Assembly (NCBI GenBank): GCA_036924085.1
Contig: JAVGWX010000002.1
Span: 157,375,316 to 157,439,315, forward strand
DNA length: 64,000 nt
From: Ariolimax columbianus
Lineage: Eukaryota; Mollusca; Gastropoda; Stylommatophora; Arionidae
Reading direction: 5' to 3'
The notes under the pieces are model-generated. The model was not told the DNA's origin. It searched no databases and saw only the letters and a list, made by a program, of their open reading frames with translations. This document shows positions 22,624 through 33,866 of the stretch, piece after piece (within the stretch, counting starts at the first letter, position 1; every line of letters begins with the position of its first letter). The position numbers were made by a program, and so were the translations under genes.

Positions 22624-24501
22624 CATCTGTAGTGACTGTAGTTGGTGTAGTGGCTGTAGTTGGTGTAGTGGCTGTAGTTGGTGTAGTTGGTGTATTGGCT
22701 GTAGTTGGTGTAGTTGGTGTAGTGACTGTAGTTGGTGTAGTGGCTGTAGTTTGTGTAGTGACTGTAGTTGGTGTAGTGGCTGTAGTTGGTGTAGTGGCTG
22801 TAGTTGGTGTAGTGGCTGTAGTTGGTGTAGTTGGTGTAGTGGCTGTAGTTGGTGTAGTCGCTGTAGTTGGTGTAGTTGCTGTAGTTGGTGTAGTTGGTGT
22901 AGTGGCTGTAGTTGGTGTAGTTGGTGTAGTGGCTGTAGTTGGTGTAGTGGCTGTAGTTGGTGTAGTTGGTGTAGTGACTGTAGTTGGTGTAGTGGCTGTA
23001 GTTGGTGTAGTGGCTGTAGTTGGTGTAGTGGCTGTAGTTGGTGTAGTTGGTGTAGTTGGTGTAGTGGCTGTAGTGTGTGTAGTGGCTGTAGTTGGTGTAG
23101 TTGGTGTAGTGGCTGTAGTTGGTGTAGTTGGTGTAGTGGCTGTAGTTGGGGTATTGGCTGTAGTTGGTGTAGTTGGTGTGGTGACTGTAGTTGGTGTAGT
23201 GGCTGTAGTTGGTGTAGTGACTGTAGTTGGTGTAGTGGCTGTAGTTGGTGTAGTTGGTGTAGTGACTGAAGTTGGTGTAGTGACTGTAGTTGGTGTAGTG
23301 GCTGTAGTTGGTGTAGTGGCTGTAGTTGGTGTAGTTGGTGTAGTGACTGTAGTTGGTGTAGTGACTGTAGTTGGTGTAGTGACTGTAGTTGGTGTAGTGG
23401 CTGTAGTTGGTGTAGTGGCTGTAGTTGGTGTAGTGGCTGTAGTTGGTGTAGTTGGTGTAGTGACTGTAGTTGGTGTAGTGACTGTAGTTGGTGTAGTTGG
23501 TGTAGTTGGTGTAGTGGCTGTAGTTGGTGTAGTTGGTGTAGTGACTGTAGTTGGTGTAGTGGCTGTAGTTAGTGTAGTGGCTGTAGTTGGTGTAGTGGCT
23601 GTAGTTGGTGTAGTTGGTGTAGTGACTGTAGTTGGTGTAGTGGCTGTAGTTGGAGTAGTGGCTGTAGTTGGTGTAGTTGGTGTAGTGGCTGTAGTTGGTG
23701 TAGTGGCTGTAGTTGGTGTAGTTGGTGTAGTTGCTGTAGTTGGTGTAGTGGCTGTAGTTGGTGTAGTTGGTGTAGTGGCTGTAGTTGGTGTGGTGGCTGT
23801 AGTTGGTGTAGTTGGTGTAGTGACTGTAGTTGGTGTAGTGGCTGTAGTTGGTGTGGTGGCTGTAGTTGGTGTAGTTGGTGTAGTGACTGTAGTTGGTGTA
23901 GTGACTGTAGTTGGTGTAGTGGCTGTAGTTGGTGTAGTGGCTGTAGTTGGTGTAGTGGCTGTAGTTGGTGTAGTTGGTGTAGTGACTGTAGTTGGTGTAG
24001 TGACTGTAGTTGGTGTAGTTGGTGTAGTTGGTGTAGTGGCTGTAGTTGGTGTAGTTGGTGTAGTGGCTGTAGTTGGTGTAGTGGCTGTAGTTGGTGTAGT
24101 TGGTGTAGTTGGTGTAGTTGGTGTAGTGGCTGTAGTTGGTGTAGTTGGTGTAGTGGCTGTAGTTGGTGTAGTGACTGTAGTTGGTGTAGTTGGTGTAGTG
24201 GCTGTAGTTGGTGTAGTGACTGTAGTTGGTGTAGTGGCTGTAGTTGGTGTAGTGGCTGTAGTTGGTGTAGTGGCTGTAGTTGGTGTAGTGACTGTAGTTG
24301 GTGTAGTGGCTGTAGTTGGTGTAGTGGCTGTAGTTGGTGTAGTTGGTGTAGTGGCTGTAGTTGGTGTAGTGGCTGTAGTTGGTGTAGTGGCTGAAGTTGG
24401 TGTAGTGGCTGTAGTTAGTGTAGTGGCTGTAGTTGGTGTAGTGGCTGTAGTTGGTGTAGTGGTCGTATCTGGTGTAGTGGCGGTAGTTGCTGATGTTCTT
24501 C
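22624..24501 (-). CDS. Mucin-like repeat exon, 1,878 nt, phase 1-1
   Basis: 626 codons of PTT/ATT/VTT repeat between the cassette 3 acceptor and the cassette 2 donor. It closely matches the neighbouring 683-codon exon but lacks internal blocks, for example near 23,530 where the neighbour carries extra units. The two exons are therefore tandem copies that later differed by gain or loss of 9-bp-multiple segments. The frame is intact throughout. Function would be bulk O-glycosylated stalk or gel-forming sequence, inferred from composition only. Confidence 0.5.
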
Positions 24502-25096
24502 CTGTAAAATAAATGAAATTATTAATTTTTGAAATGTCAGGTGACAGTTTTTTTCTCTTCAGAAATTAAAATTGTATAATCGGACCATTTTATAAAAAAA
24601 AATGGCTAAGTTTTGAACGAATACTTAGGGCAATTAAGATGTGAGCATTTAAGATATAAAAGGTTGGAAGAGGGTTTGGATAAGGAGTGGGTGGCGTGGG
24701 GCTGGGGGGGGGGGGTGTAGGGTGGTTCGAAAATGGAGGAGTTGATAAATAACACTTAATGTTAACCGTTCCGCTTTACACCTTAATTTAAGAATCCATT
24801 ACATGTGTAAACATCAAAAGATTTGAATAAAATCAATAGGTTGAGTTGAAAGTTAGTTTACGTGTGTTTTAGTGCTGTTAATTTTGGTGGTTATTTATTC
24901 GTAAAGAGACAATTTATATACAATATGTGTTTTGACTATTCGGCATATCAATGATTTCACCAAAACAATGCACATTAGGATGTCACGAAACGGATTTCGG
25001 TCAATTACTTCCATCAGTCAGCCGTACTTCCGTTTATTCTGGCAACTTTTATATACATCCAAAGAAGGATTGTAGAGACCCCAAAGAAATTCCGAC
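24502..25096 (-). other. Cassette 3: predicted intron
   Basis: A third cassette copy, 595 bp. The extra base relative to cassettes 1 and 2 is one more G in the poly-G tract (12 G). The splice signals are unchanged. Confidence 0.55.
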
Positions 25097-28000
25097 CATC
25101 TGTAGTGACTGTAGTTGGTGTAGTGGCTGTAGTTGGTGTAGTGGCTGTAGTTGGTGTAGTTGGTGTATTGGCTGTAGTTGGTGTAGTTGGTGTAGTGACT
25201 GTAGTTGGTGTAGTGGCTGTAGTTTGTGTAGTGACTGTAGTTGGTGTAGTGGCTGTAGTTGGTGTAGTGGCTGTAGTTGGTGTAGTGGCTGTAGTTGGTG
25301 TAGTTGGTGTAGTGGCTGTAGTTGGTGTAGTGGCTGTAGTTGGTGTAGTTGCTGTAGTTGGTGTAGTTGGTGTAGTGGCTGTAGTTGGTGTAGTTGGTGT
25401 AGTGGCTGTAGTTGGTGTAGTGGCTGTAGTTGGTGTAGTTGGTGTAGTGACTGTAGTTGGTGTAGTTGCTGTAGTTGGTGTAGTGGCTGTAGTTGGTGTA
25501 GTGGCTGTAGTTGGTGTAGTTGGTGTAGTTGGTGTAGTGGCTGTAGTGTGTGTAGTGGCTGTAGTTGGTGTAGTTGGTGTAGTGGCTGTAGTTGGTGTAG
25601 TTGGTGTAGTGGCTGTAGTTGGGGTATTGGCTGTAGTTGGTGTAGTTGGTGTGGTGACTGTAGTTGGTGTAGTGGCTGTAGTTGGTGTAGTGACTGTAGT
25701 TGGTGTAGTGGCTGTAGTTGGTGTAGTGGCTGTAGTTGGTGTAGTGGCTGTAGTTGGTGTAGTTGGTGTAGTGACTGAAGTTGGTGTAGTGACTGTAGTT
25801 GGTGTAGTGGCTGTAGTTGGTGTAGTGGCTGTAGTTGGTGTAGTTGGTGTAGTGACTGTAGTTGGTGTAGTGACTGTAGTTGGTGTAGTGACTGTAGTTG
25901 GTGTAGTGGCTGTAGTTGGTGTAGTGGCTGTAGTTGGTGTAGTGGCTGTAGTTGGTGTAGTTGGTGTAGTGACTGTAGTTGGTGTAGTGACTGTAGTTGG
26001 TGTAGTTGGTGTAGTTGGTGTAGTGGCTGTAGTTGGTGTAGTTGGTGTAGTGGCTGTAGTTGGTGCAGTGGCTGTAGTTGGTGTAGTTGGTGTAGTTGGT
26101 GTAGTTGGTGTAGTGGCTGTAGCTGGTGTAGTTGGTGTAGTGGCTGTAGTTGGTGTAGTGACTGTAGTTCGTGTAGTTGGTGTAGTTGGTGTAGTGGCTG
26201 TAGTTGGTGTAGTGACTGTAGTTGGTGTAGTGGCTGTAGTTAGTGTAGTGGCTGTAGTTGGTGTAGTGGCTGTAGTTGGTGTAGTTGGTGTAGTGACTGT
26301 AGTTGGTGTAGTGGCTGTAGTTGGAGTAGTGGCTGTAGTTGGTGTAGTTGGTGTAGTGGCTGTAGTTGGTGTAGTGGCTGTAGTTGGTGTAGTTGGTGTA
26401 GTGGCTGTAGTTGGTGTAGTGGCTGTAGTTGGTGTAGTTGGTGTAGTGGCTGTAGTTGGTGTAGTTGGTGTAGTGGCTGTAGTTGGTGTAGTTGGTGTAG
26501 TGGCTGTAGTTGGTGTAGTGACTGTAGTTGGTGTAGTTGGTGTAATGGCTGTAGTTGGTGTAGTTGGTGTAGTTGGTGTAGTTGGTGTAGTGGCTGTAGT
26601 TGGTGTAGTTGGTGTAGTGGCTGTAGTTGGTGTAGTTGGTGTAGTGGCTGTAGTTGGTGTAGTGACTGTAGTTGGTGTAGTTGGTGAAGTGACTGTAGTT
26701 GGTGTAGTGGCTGTAGTTGGTGTAGTTGGTGTAGTGGCTGTAGTTGGTGTAGTTGGTGTAGTGGCTGTAGTTGGTGTAGTGACTGTAGTTGGTGTAGTTG
26801 GTGTAGTGGCTGTAGTTGGTGTAGTGGCTGTAGTTGGTGTAGTTGGTGTAGTGGCTGTAGTTGGTGTAGTGGCTGTAGTTGGTATAGTTGGTGTAGTTGG
26901 TGTAGTGGCTATAGTTGGTGTAGTGGCTGTAGTTGGTGTAGTGACTGTAGTTGGTGTAGTTGGTGTAGTGGCTGTAGTTGGTGTAGTGGCTGTAGTTGGT
27001 GTAGTGGCTGTAGTTGGTGTAGTGGCTGTAGTTGGTGTAGTTGGTGTAGTGGCTGTAGTTGGTGTAGTTGGTGTAGTGGCTGTAGTTGGTGTAGTGGCTG
27101 TAGTTGGTGTAGTTGGTGTAGTGACTGTAGTTGGTGTAGTGGCTGTAGTTGGTGTAGTGGCTGTAGTTGGGGTAGTTGGTGTAGTTGGTGTAGTGGCTGT
27201 AGTTGGTGTAGTGGCTGTAGTTGGTGTAGTTGGTGTAGTGGCTGTAGTTGGTGTAGTTGGTGTAGTGGCTGTAGTCGGTGTATTGGCTGTAGTTGGTGTA
27301 GTTGGTGTAGTGACTGTAGTTGGTGTAGTGGCTGTAGTTGGTGTAGTGACTGTAGTTGGTGTAGTTGCTGTAGTTGGTGTAGTGGCTGTAGTTGGTGTAG
27401 TGGCTGTAGTTGGTGTAGTTGGTGTAGTGACTGTAGTTGGTGTAGTGACTGTAGTTGGTGTAGTGGCTGTAGTTGGTGTGGTGGCTGTAGTTGGTGTAGT
27501 TGGTGTAGTGACTGTAGTTGGTGTAGTGACTGTAGTTGGTGTAGTGACTGTAGTTGGTGTAGTGGCTGTAGTTGGTGTAGTGGCTGTAGTTGGTGTAGTG
27601 GCTGTAGTTGGTGTAGTTGGTGTAGTGACTGTAGTTGGTGTAGTTGGTGTAGTTGGTGTAGTGGCTGTAGTTGGTGTAGTGGCTGTAGTTGGTGTAGTTG
27701 GTGTAGTGGCTGTAGTTGGTGTAGTGGCTGTAGTTGGTGTAGTTGGTGTAGTTGGTGTAGTTGGTGTAGTGGCTGTAGTTGGTGTAGTGACTGTAGTTGG
27801 TGTAGTTGGTGTAGTGGCTGTAGTTGGTGTAGTGACTGTAGTTGGTGTAGTGACTGTAGTTGGTGTAGTGGCTGTAGTTGGTGTAGTGGCTGTAGTTGGT
27901 GTAGTGGCTGTAGTTGGTGTAGTTGGTGTAGTGACTGTAGTTGGTGTAGTGACTGTAGTTGGTGTAGTTGGTGTAGTTGGTGTAGTGGCTGTAGTTGGTG

Positions 28001-30529
28001 TAGTTGGTGTAGTGGCTGTAGTTGGTGTAGTGGCTGTAGTTGGTGTAGTTGGTGTAGTTGGTGTAGTTGGTGTAGTGGCTGTAGTTGGTGTAGTTGGTGT
28101 AGTGGCTGTAGTTGGTGTAATGACTGTAGTTGGTGTAGTTGGTGTAGTTGGTGTAGTGGCTGTAGTTGGTGTAGTGACTGTAGTTGGTGTAGTGGCTGTA
28201 GTTGGTGTAGTGGCTGTAGTTGGTGTAGTGGCTGTAGTTGGTGTAGTTGGTGTAGTGACTGTAGTTGGTGTAGTGGCTGTAGTTGGAGTAGTGGCTGTAG
28301 TTGGTGTAGTTGGTGTAGTGGCTGTAGTTGGTGTAGTGGCTGTAGTTGGTGTAGTGGCTGTAATTGGTGTAGTGGCTGTAGTTAGTGTAGTTGCTGTAGT
28401 TGGTGTAGTGGCTGTAGTTGGTGTAGTTGGTGTAGTGGCTGTAGTTGGTGTAGTGGCTGTAGTTGGTGTAGTGGCTGTAGTTGGTGTAGTTGGTGTAGTG
28501 ATTGTAGTTGGTGTAGTGGTTTTAGTTGGTGTAGTGGCTGTAGTTGGTGTAGTTGGTGTAGTGGCTGTAGTTGGTGTAGTGGCTGTAGTTGGTGTAGTTG
28601 GTGTAGTGGCTGTAGTTGGAGTAGTGACTGTAGTTGGTGTAGTTGGTGTAGTTGGGGTAGTGGCTGTAGTTGGTGTAGTGACTGTAGTTGGTGTAGTGGC
28701 TGTAGTTGGTGTAGTGGCTGTAGTTGGTGTAGTGGCTGTAGTTGGTGTAGTTGGTGTAGTGACTGTAGTTGGTGTAGTGGCTGTAGTTGGAGTAGTGGCT
28801 GTAGTTGGTGTAGTTGGTGTAGTGGCTGTAGTTGGTGTAGTGGCTGTAGTTTGTGTAGTGGCTGTAGTTGGTGTAGTGGCTGTAGTTAGTGTAGTTGCTG
28901 TAGTTGGTGTAGTGGCTGTAGTTGGTGTAGTGGCTGTAGTTGGTGTAGTGGCTGTAGTTGGTGTAGCGGCTGTAGTTGGTGTAGTTGGTGTAGTGATTGT
29001 AGTTGGTGTAGTGGTTGTAGTTGGTGTAGTGGCTGTAGTTGGTGTAGTTGGTGTAGTGGCTGTAGTTGGTGTAGTGGCTGTAGTTGGTGTAGTGGCTGTA
29101 GTTTGTGTAGTGGCTGTAGTTAGTGTAGTGGCTGTAGTTGGTTTAGTGACTGTAGTTGGTGTAGTTGGTGTAGTGACTGTAGTATGTGTAGTGGCTGTAG
29201 TTGGTGTAGTTGGTGTAGTGGCTGTAGTTGGTGTAGTTGCTGTAGTGGCTGTAGTTGGTGTAGTTGGTGTAGTGGCTGTAGTCGGTGTATTGGCTGTAGT
29301 TGGTGTAGTTGGTGTAGTGACTGTAGTTGGTGTAGTGGCTGTAGTTGGTGTAGTGACTGTAGTTGGTGTAGTTGCTGTAGTTGGTGTAGTGGCTGTAGTT
29401 GGTGTAGTGGCTGTAGTTGGTGTAGTTGGTGTAGTGACTGTAGTTGGTGTAGTGACTGTAGTTGGTGTAGTGGCTGTAGTTGGTGTGGTGGCTGTAGTTG
29501 GTGTAGTTGGTGTAGTGACTGTAGTTGGTGTAGTGACTGTAGTTGGTGTAGTGACTGTAGTTGGTGTAGTTGCTGTAGTGGCTGTAGTTGGTGTAGTTGG
29601 TGTAGTGGCTGTAGTCGGTGTATTGGCTGTAGTTGGTGTAGTTGGTGTAGTGACTGTAGTTGGTGTAGTGGCTGTAGTTGGTGTAGTGACTGTAGTTGGT
29701 GTAGTTGCTGTAGTTGGTGTAGTGGCTGTAGTTGGTGTAGTGGCTGTAGTTGGTGTAGTTGGTGTAGTGACTGTAGTTGGTGTAGTGACTGTAGTTGGTG
29801 TAGTGGCTGTAGTTGGTGTGGTGGCTGTAGTTGGTGTAGTTGGTGTAGTGACTGTAGTTGGTGTAGTGACTGTAGTTGGTGTAGTGACTGTAGTTGGTGT
29901 AGTGGCTGTAGTTGGTGTAGTGGCTGTAGTTGGTGTAGTGGCTGTAGTTGGTGTAGTTGGTGTAGTGACTGTAGTTGGTGTAGTGACTGTAGTTGGTGTA
30001 GTTGGTGTAGTTGGTGTAGTGGCTGTAGTTGGTGTAGTTGGTGTAGTGGCTGTAGTTGGTGTAGTGGCTGTAGTTGGTGTAGTTGGTGTAGTTGGTGTAG
30101 TTGGTGTAGTGGCTGTAGTTGGTGTAGTTGGTGTAGTGGCTGTAGTTGGTGTAGTGACTGTAGTTGGTGTAGTTGGTGTAGTGGCTGTAGTTGGTGTAGT
30201 GACTGTAGTTGGTGTAGTGGCTGTAGTTGGTGTAGTGGCTGTAGTTGGTGTAGTGGCTGTAGTTGGTGTAGTTGGTGTAGTTGGTGTAGTGACTGTAGTG
30301 GCTGTAGTTGGTGTAGTGGCTGTAGTTGGTGTAGTTGGTGTAGTGGCTGTAGTTGGTGTAGTGGCTGTAGTTGGTGTAGTGGCTGAAGTTGGTGTAGTGG
30401 CTGTAGTTAGTGTAGTGGCTGTAGTTGGTGTAGTGGCTGTAGTTGGTGTAGTGGCTGTAGTTAGTGTATTGGCTGTAGTTGGTGTAGTGGTCGTATCTGG
30501 TGTAGTGGCGGTAGTTGCTGATGTTCTTC
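25097..30529 (-). CDS. Largest complete mucin-like repeat exon, 5,433 nt, phase 1-1
   Basis: 1,811 codons between the cassette 4 acceptor (TTTTTCAG here, still with AG) and the cassette 3 donor. It starts [15 protein letters not shown] and ends PTTVTTD. It is two to three times longer than its neighbours, and internal markers recur: the GCTGTAGTCGGTG variant near 27,270, 29,280 and 29,610, the GATTGTAGTTGG variant near 28,500 and 28,990, and the 26,881 GGTATAG marker shared with the far-left exon. It therefore looks like a fusion of several block copies with the introns lost or never inserted. The PTT frame is not broken anywhere I could see. Confidence 0.5.
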
Positions 30530-31125
30530 CTGAAAAATAAATGAAATTATTAATTTTTGAAATGTCAGGTGACAGTTTTTTTCTCTTCAGAAATTAAAAT
30601 TGTATAATCGGACCATTTTATAAAAAAAAATGGCTAAGTTTTGAACGAATACTTAGGGCAATTAAGATGTGAGCATTTAAGATATAAAAGGTTGGAAGAG
30701 GGTTTGGATAAGGAGTGGGTGGCGTGGGGCTGGGGGGGGGGGGGTGTAGGGTGGTTCGAAAATGGAGGAGTTGATAAATAACACTTAATGTTAACCGTTC
30801 CGCTTTACACCTTAATTTAAGAATCCATTACATGTGTAAACATCAAAAGATTTGAATAAAATCAATAGGTTGAGTTGAAAGTTAGTTTACGTGTGTTTTA
30901 GTGCTGTTAATTTTGGTGGTTATTTATTCGTAAAGAGACAATTTATATACAATATGTGTTTTGACTATTCGGCATATCAATGATTTCACCAAAACAATGC
31001 ACATTAGGATGTCACGAAACGGATTTCGGTCAATTACTTCCATCAGTCAGCCGTACTTCCGTTTATTCTGGCAACTTTTATATACATCCAAAGAAGGATT
31101 GTAGAGACCCCAAAGAAATTCCGAC
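30530..31125 (-). other. Cassette 4: predicted intron
   Basis: A fourth cassette copy, 596 bp with a 13-G tract. Its acceptor differs by one base (TTTTTCAG instead of TTTTACAG on the - strand). The change keeps the AG and lengthens the pyrimidine run, as expected for a tolerated splice-site variant. Confidence 0.55.
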
Positions 31126-33246
31126 CATCTGTAGTGACTGTAGTTGGTGTAGTGGCTGTAGTTGGTGTAGTGGCTGTAGTTGGTGTAGTTGGTGTATTGG
31201 CTGTAGTTGGTGTAGTTGGTGTAGTGACTGTAGTTGGTGTAGTGGCTGTAGTTTGTGTAGTGACTGTAGTTGGTGTAGTGGCTGTAGTTGGTGTAGTGGC
31301 TGTAGTTGGTGTAGTGGCTGTAGTTGGTGTAGTTGGTGTAGTGGCTGTAGTTGGTGTAGTGGCTGTAGTTGGTGTAGTTGCTGTAGTTGGTGTAGTTGGT
31401 GTAGTGGCTGTAGTTGGTGTAGTTGGTGTAGTGGCTGTAGTTGGTGTAGTGGCTGTAGTTGGTGTAGTTGGTGTAGTGACTGTAGTTGGTGTAGTTGCTG
31501 TAGTTGGTGTAGTGGCTGTAGTTGGTGTAGTGGCTGTAGTTGGTGTAGTTGGTGTAGTTGGTGTAGTGGCTGTAGTGTGTGTAGTGGCTGTAGTTGGTGT
31601 AGTTGGTGTAGTGGCTGTAGTTGGTGTAGTTGGTGTAGTGGCTGTAGTTGGGGTATTGGCTGTAGTTGGTGTAGTTGGTGTGGTGACTGTAGTTGGTGTA
31701 GTGGCTGTAGTTGGTGTAGTGACTGTAGTTGGTGTAGTGGCTGTAGTTGGTGTAGTGGCTGTAGTTGGTGTAGTGGCTGTAGTTGGTGTAGTTGGTGTAG
31801 TGACTGAAGTTGGTGTAGTGACTGTAGTTGGTGTAGTGGCTGTAGTTGGTGTAGTGGCTGTAGTTGGTGTAGTTGGTGTAGTGACTGTAGTTGGTGTAGT
31901 GACTGTAGTTGGTGTAGTGACTGTAGTTGGTGTAGTGGCTGTAGTTGGTGTAGTGGCTGTAGTTGGTGTAGTGGCTGTAGTTGGTGTAGTTGGTGTAGTG
32001 ACTGTAGTTGGTGTAGTGACTGTAGTTGGTGTAGTTGGTGTAGTTGGTGTAGTGGCTGTAGTTGGTGTAGTTGGTGTAGTGGCTGTAGTTGGTGTAGTGG
32101 CTGTAGTTGGTGTAGTTGGTGTAGTTGGTGTAGTTGGTGTAGTGGCTGTAGTTGGTGTAGTTGGTGTAGTGGCTGTAGTTGGTGTAGTGACTGTAGTTGG
32201 TGTAGTTGGTGTAGTGGCTGTAGTTGGTGTAGTGACTGTAGTTGGTGTAGTGGCTGTAGTTGGTGTAGTGGCTGTAGTTGGAGTAGTGGCTGTAGTTGGT
32301 GTAGTGGCTGTAGTTGGTGTAGTGGCTGTAGTTGGTGTAGTTGGTGTAGTGGCTGTAGTTGGTGTAGTGGCTGTAGTTGGTGTAGTGGCTGTAATTGGTG
32401 TAGTGGCTGTAGTTAGTGTAGTTGCTGTAGTTGGTGTAGTGGCTGTAGTTGGTGTAGTTGGTGTAGTGGCTGTAGTTGGTGTAGTGGCTGTAGTTGGTGT
32501 AGTGGCTGTAGTTGGTGTAGTTGGTGTAGTGATTGTAGTTGGTGTAGTGGTTGTAGTTGGTGTAGTGGCTGTAGTTGGTGTAGTTGGTGTAGTGGCTGTA
32601 GTTGGTGTAGTGGCTGTAGTTGGTGTAGTTGGTGTAGTGGCTGTAGTTGGTGTAGTGACTGTAGTTGGTGTAGTTGGTGTAGTTGGGGTAGTTGCTGTAG
32701 TTGGTGTAGTGACTGTAGTTGGTGTAGTGGCTGTAGTTGGAGTAGTGGCTGTAGTTGGTGTAGTTGGTGTAGTGGCTGTAGTTGGTGTAGTGGCTGTAGT
32801 TGGTGTAGTGGCTGTAGTTGGTGTAGTGGCTGTAGTTAGTGTAGTTGCTGTAGTTGGTGTAGTGGCTGTAGTTGGTGTAGTTGGTGTAGTGATTGTAGTT
32901 GGTGTAGTGGTTGTAGTTGGTGTAGTGGCTGTAGTTGGTGTAGTTGGTGTAGTGGCTGTAGTTGGTGTAGTGGCTGTAGTTGGTGTAGTGGCTGTAGTTT
33001 GTGTAGTGGCTGTAGTTAGTGTAGTGGCTGTAGTTGGTTTAGTGACTGTAGTTGGTGTAGTTGGTGTAGTGACTGTAGTATGTGTAGTGGCTGTAGTTGG
33101 TGTAGTGGCTGTAGTTGGTGTAGTTGGTGTAGTGGCTGTAGTTGGTGTAGTTGGTGTAGTGGCTGTAGTTAGTGTATTGGCTGTAGTTGGTGTAGTGACT
33201 GTAGTTGGTGTAGTTGCTGTAGTGGCTGTAGTTGGTGATGTTCTTC
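31126..33246 (-). CDS. First (most 5') mucin-like repeat exon, 2,121 nt, phase 1-1
   Basis: 707 codons of Thr-rich tripeptide repeat between the cassette 5 acceptor and the cassette 4 donor. Its start is slightly different from the others ([12 protein letters not shown]), matching the greater divergence of cassette 5. If the gene model is right, this is the first repeat exon after the N-terminal exons. Its left-hand 600 bp match the other blocks almost exactly, including the rare TGTGTGTAG and TTGGGGTATTGG units. Confidence 0.5.
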
Positions 33247-33842
33247 CTGTAAAATAAATGAAATTATTAATTTTGAAATGTCAGGTGACAGTTTTTTTCT
33301 CTTCAGAAATTAAAATTGTATAATCGGACCATTTTATAAAAAAAAATGGCTAATTTTTGAACGAATACTTAGGGCAATTAAGATGTGAGCATTTAAGATA
33401 TAAAAGGTTGGAAGAGGGTTTGGATAAGGAGTGGGTGGGGTGGGGCTGGGGGGGGGGGGGGTGTAGGGTGGTTCGAAAATGGAGGAGTTGATAAATAACA
33501 CTTAATGTTAACCGTTCCGCTTTACACCTTAATTTAAGAATCCATTACATGTGTAAACATCAAAAGATTTGAATAAAATCAATAGGTTGAGTTGAAAGTT
33601 AGTTTACGTGTGTTTTAGTGCTGTTAATTTTGGTAGTTATTTATTCGTAAAGAGACAATTTATATACAATATGTGTTTTTACTATTCGGCATATCAATGA
33701 TTTCACCAAAACAATGCACATTAGGATGTCACGAAACGGATTTCGGTCAATTACTTCCATCAGTCAGCCGTACTTCCGTTTATTCTGGCAACTTTTATAT
33801 ACATCCAAAGAAGGACTGTAGAGACCCCAAAGAAATTCCGAC
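33247..33842 (-). other. Cassette 5: predicted intron, most diverged copy
   Basis: A fifth copy, 596 bp, with a 14-G tract and about half a dozen point differences from cassettes 1-4 (for example GGTGGGG for GGTGGCG, TTACTATT for TGACTATT, AAGGACTG for AAGGATTG). It keeps the same acceptor and donor. To its right the repeat is absent: homology ends at CATCTGTA, after which unique sequence begins. Confidence 0.55.
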
Positions 33843-33866
33843 CATCTGTATCGGTACTAACCAGTT
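33843..33866 (-). CDS. Candidate 24-nt linker exon (speculative)
   Basis: On the - strand, TAAATCAG is followed by AACTGGTTAGTACCGATACA and then GATG, ending at the same GTCGGA donor used by the repeat exons. Joined to a phase-1 exon ending in G it would read E-LVSTDTD-G and pass into the repeat frame. The pyrimidine tract is good but lies 30-50 bp upstream. Without splicing, this frame runs upstream to an ATG at 34,047 and downstream into the cassette, giving a 95-codon frame that I regard as spurious. Confidence 0.25.
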
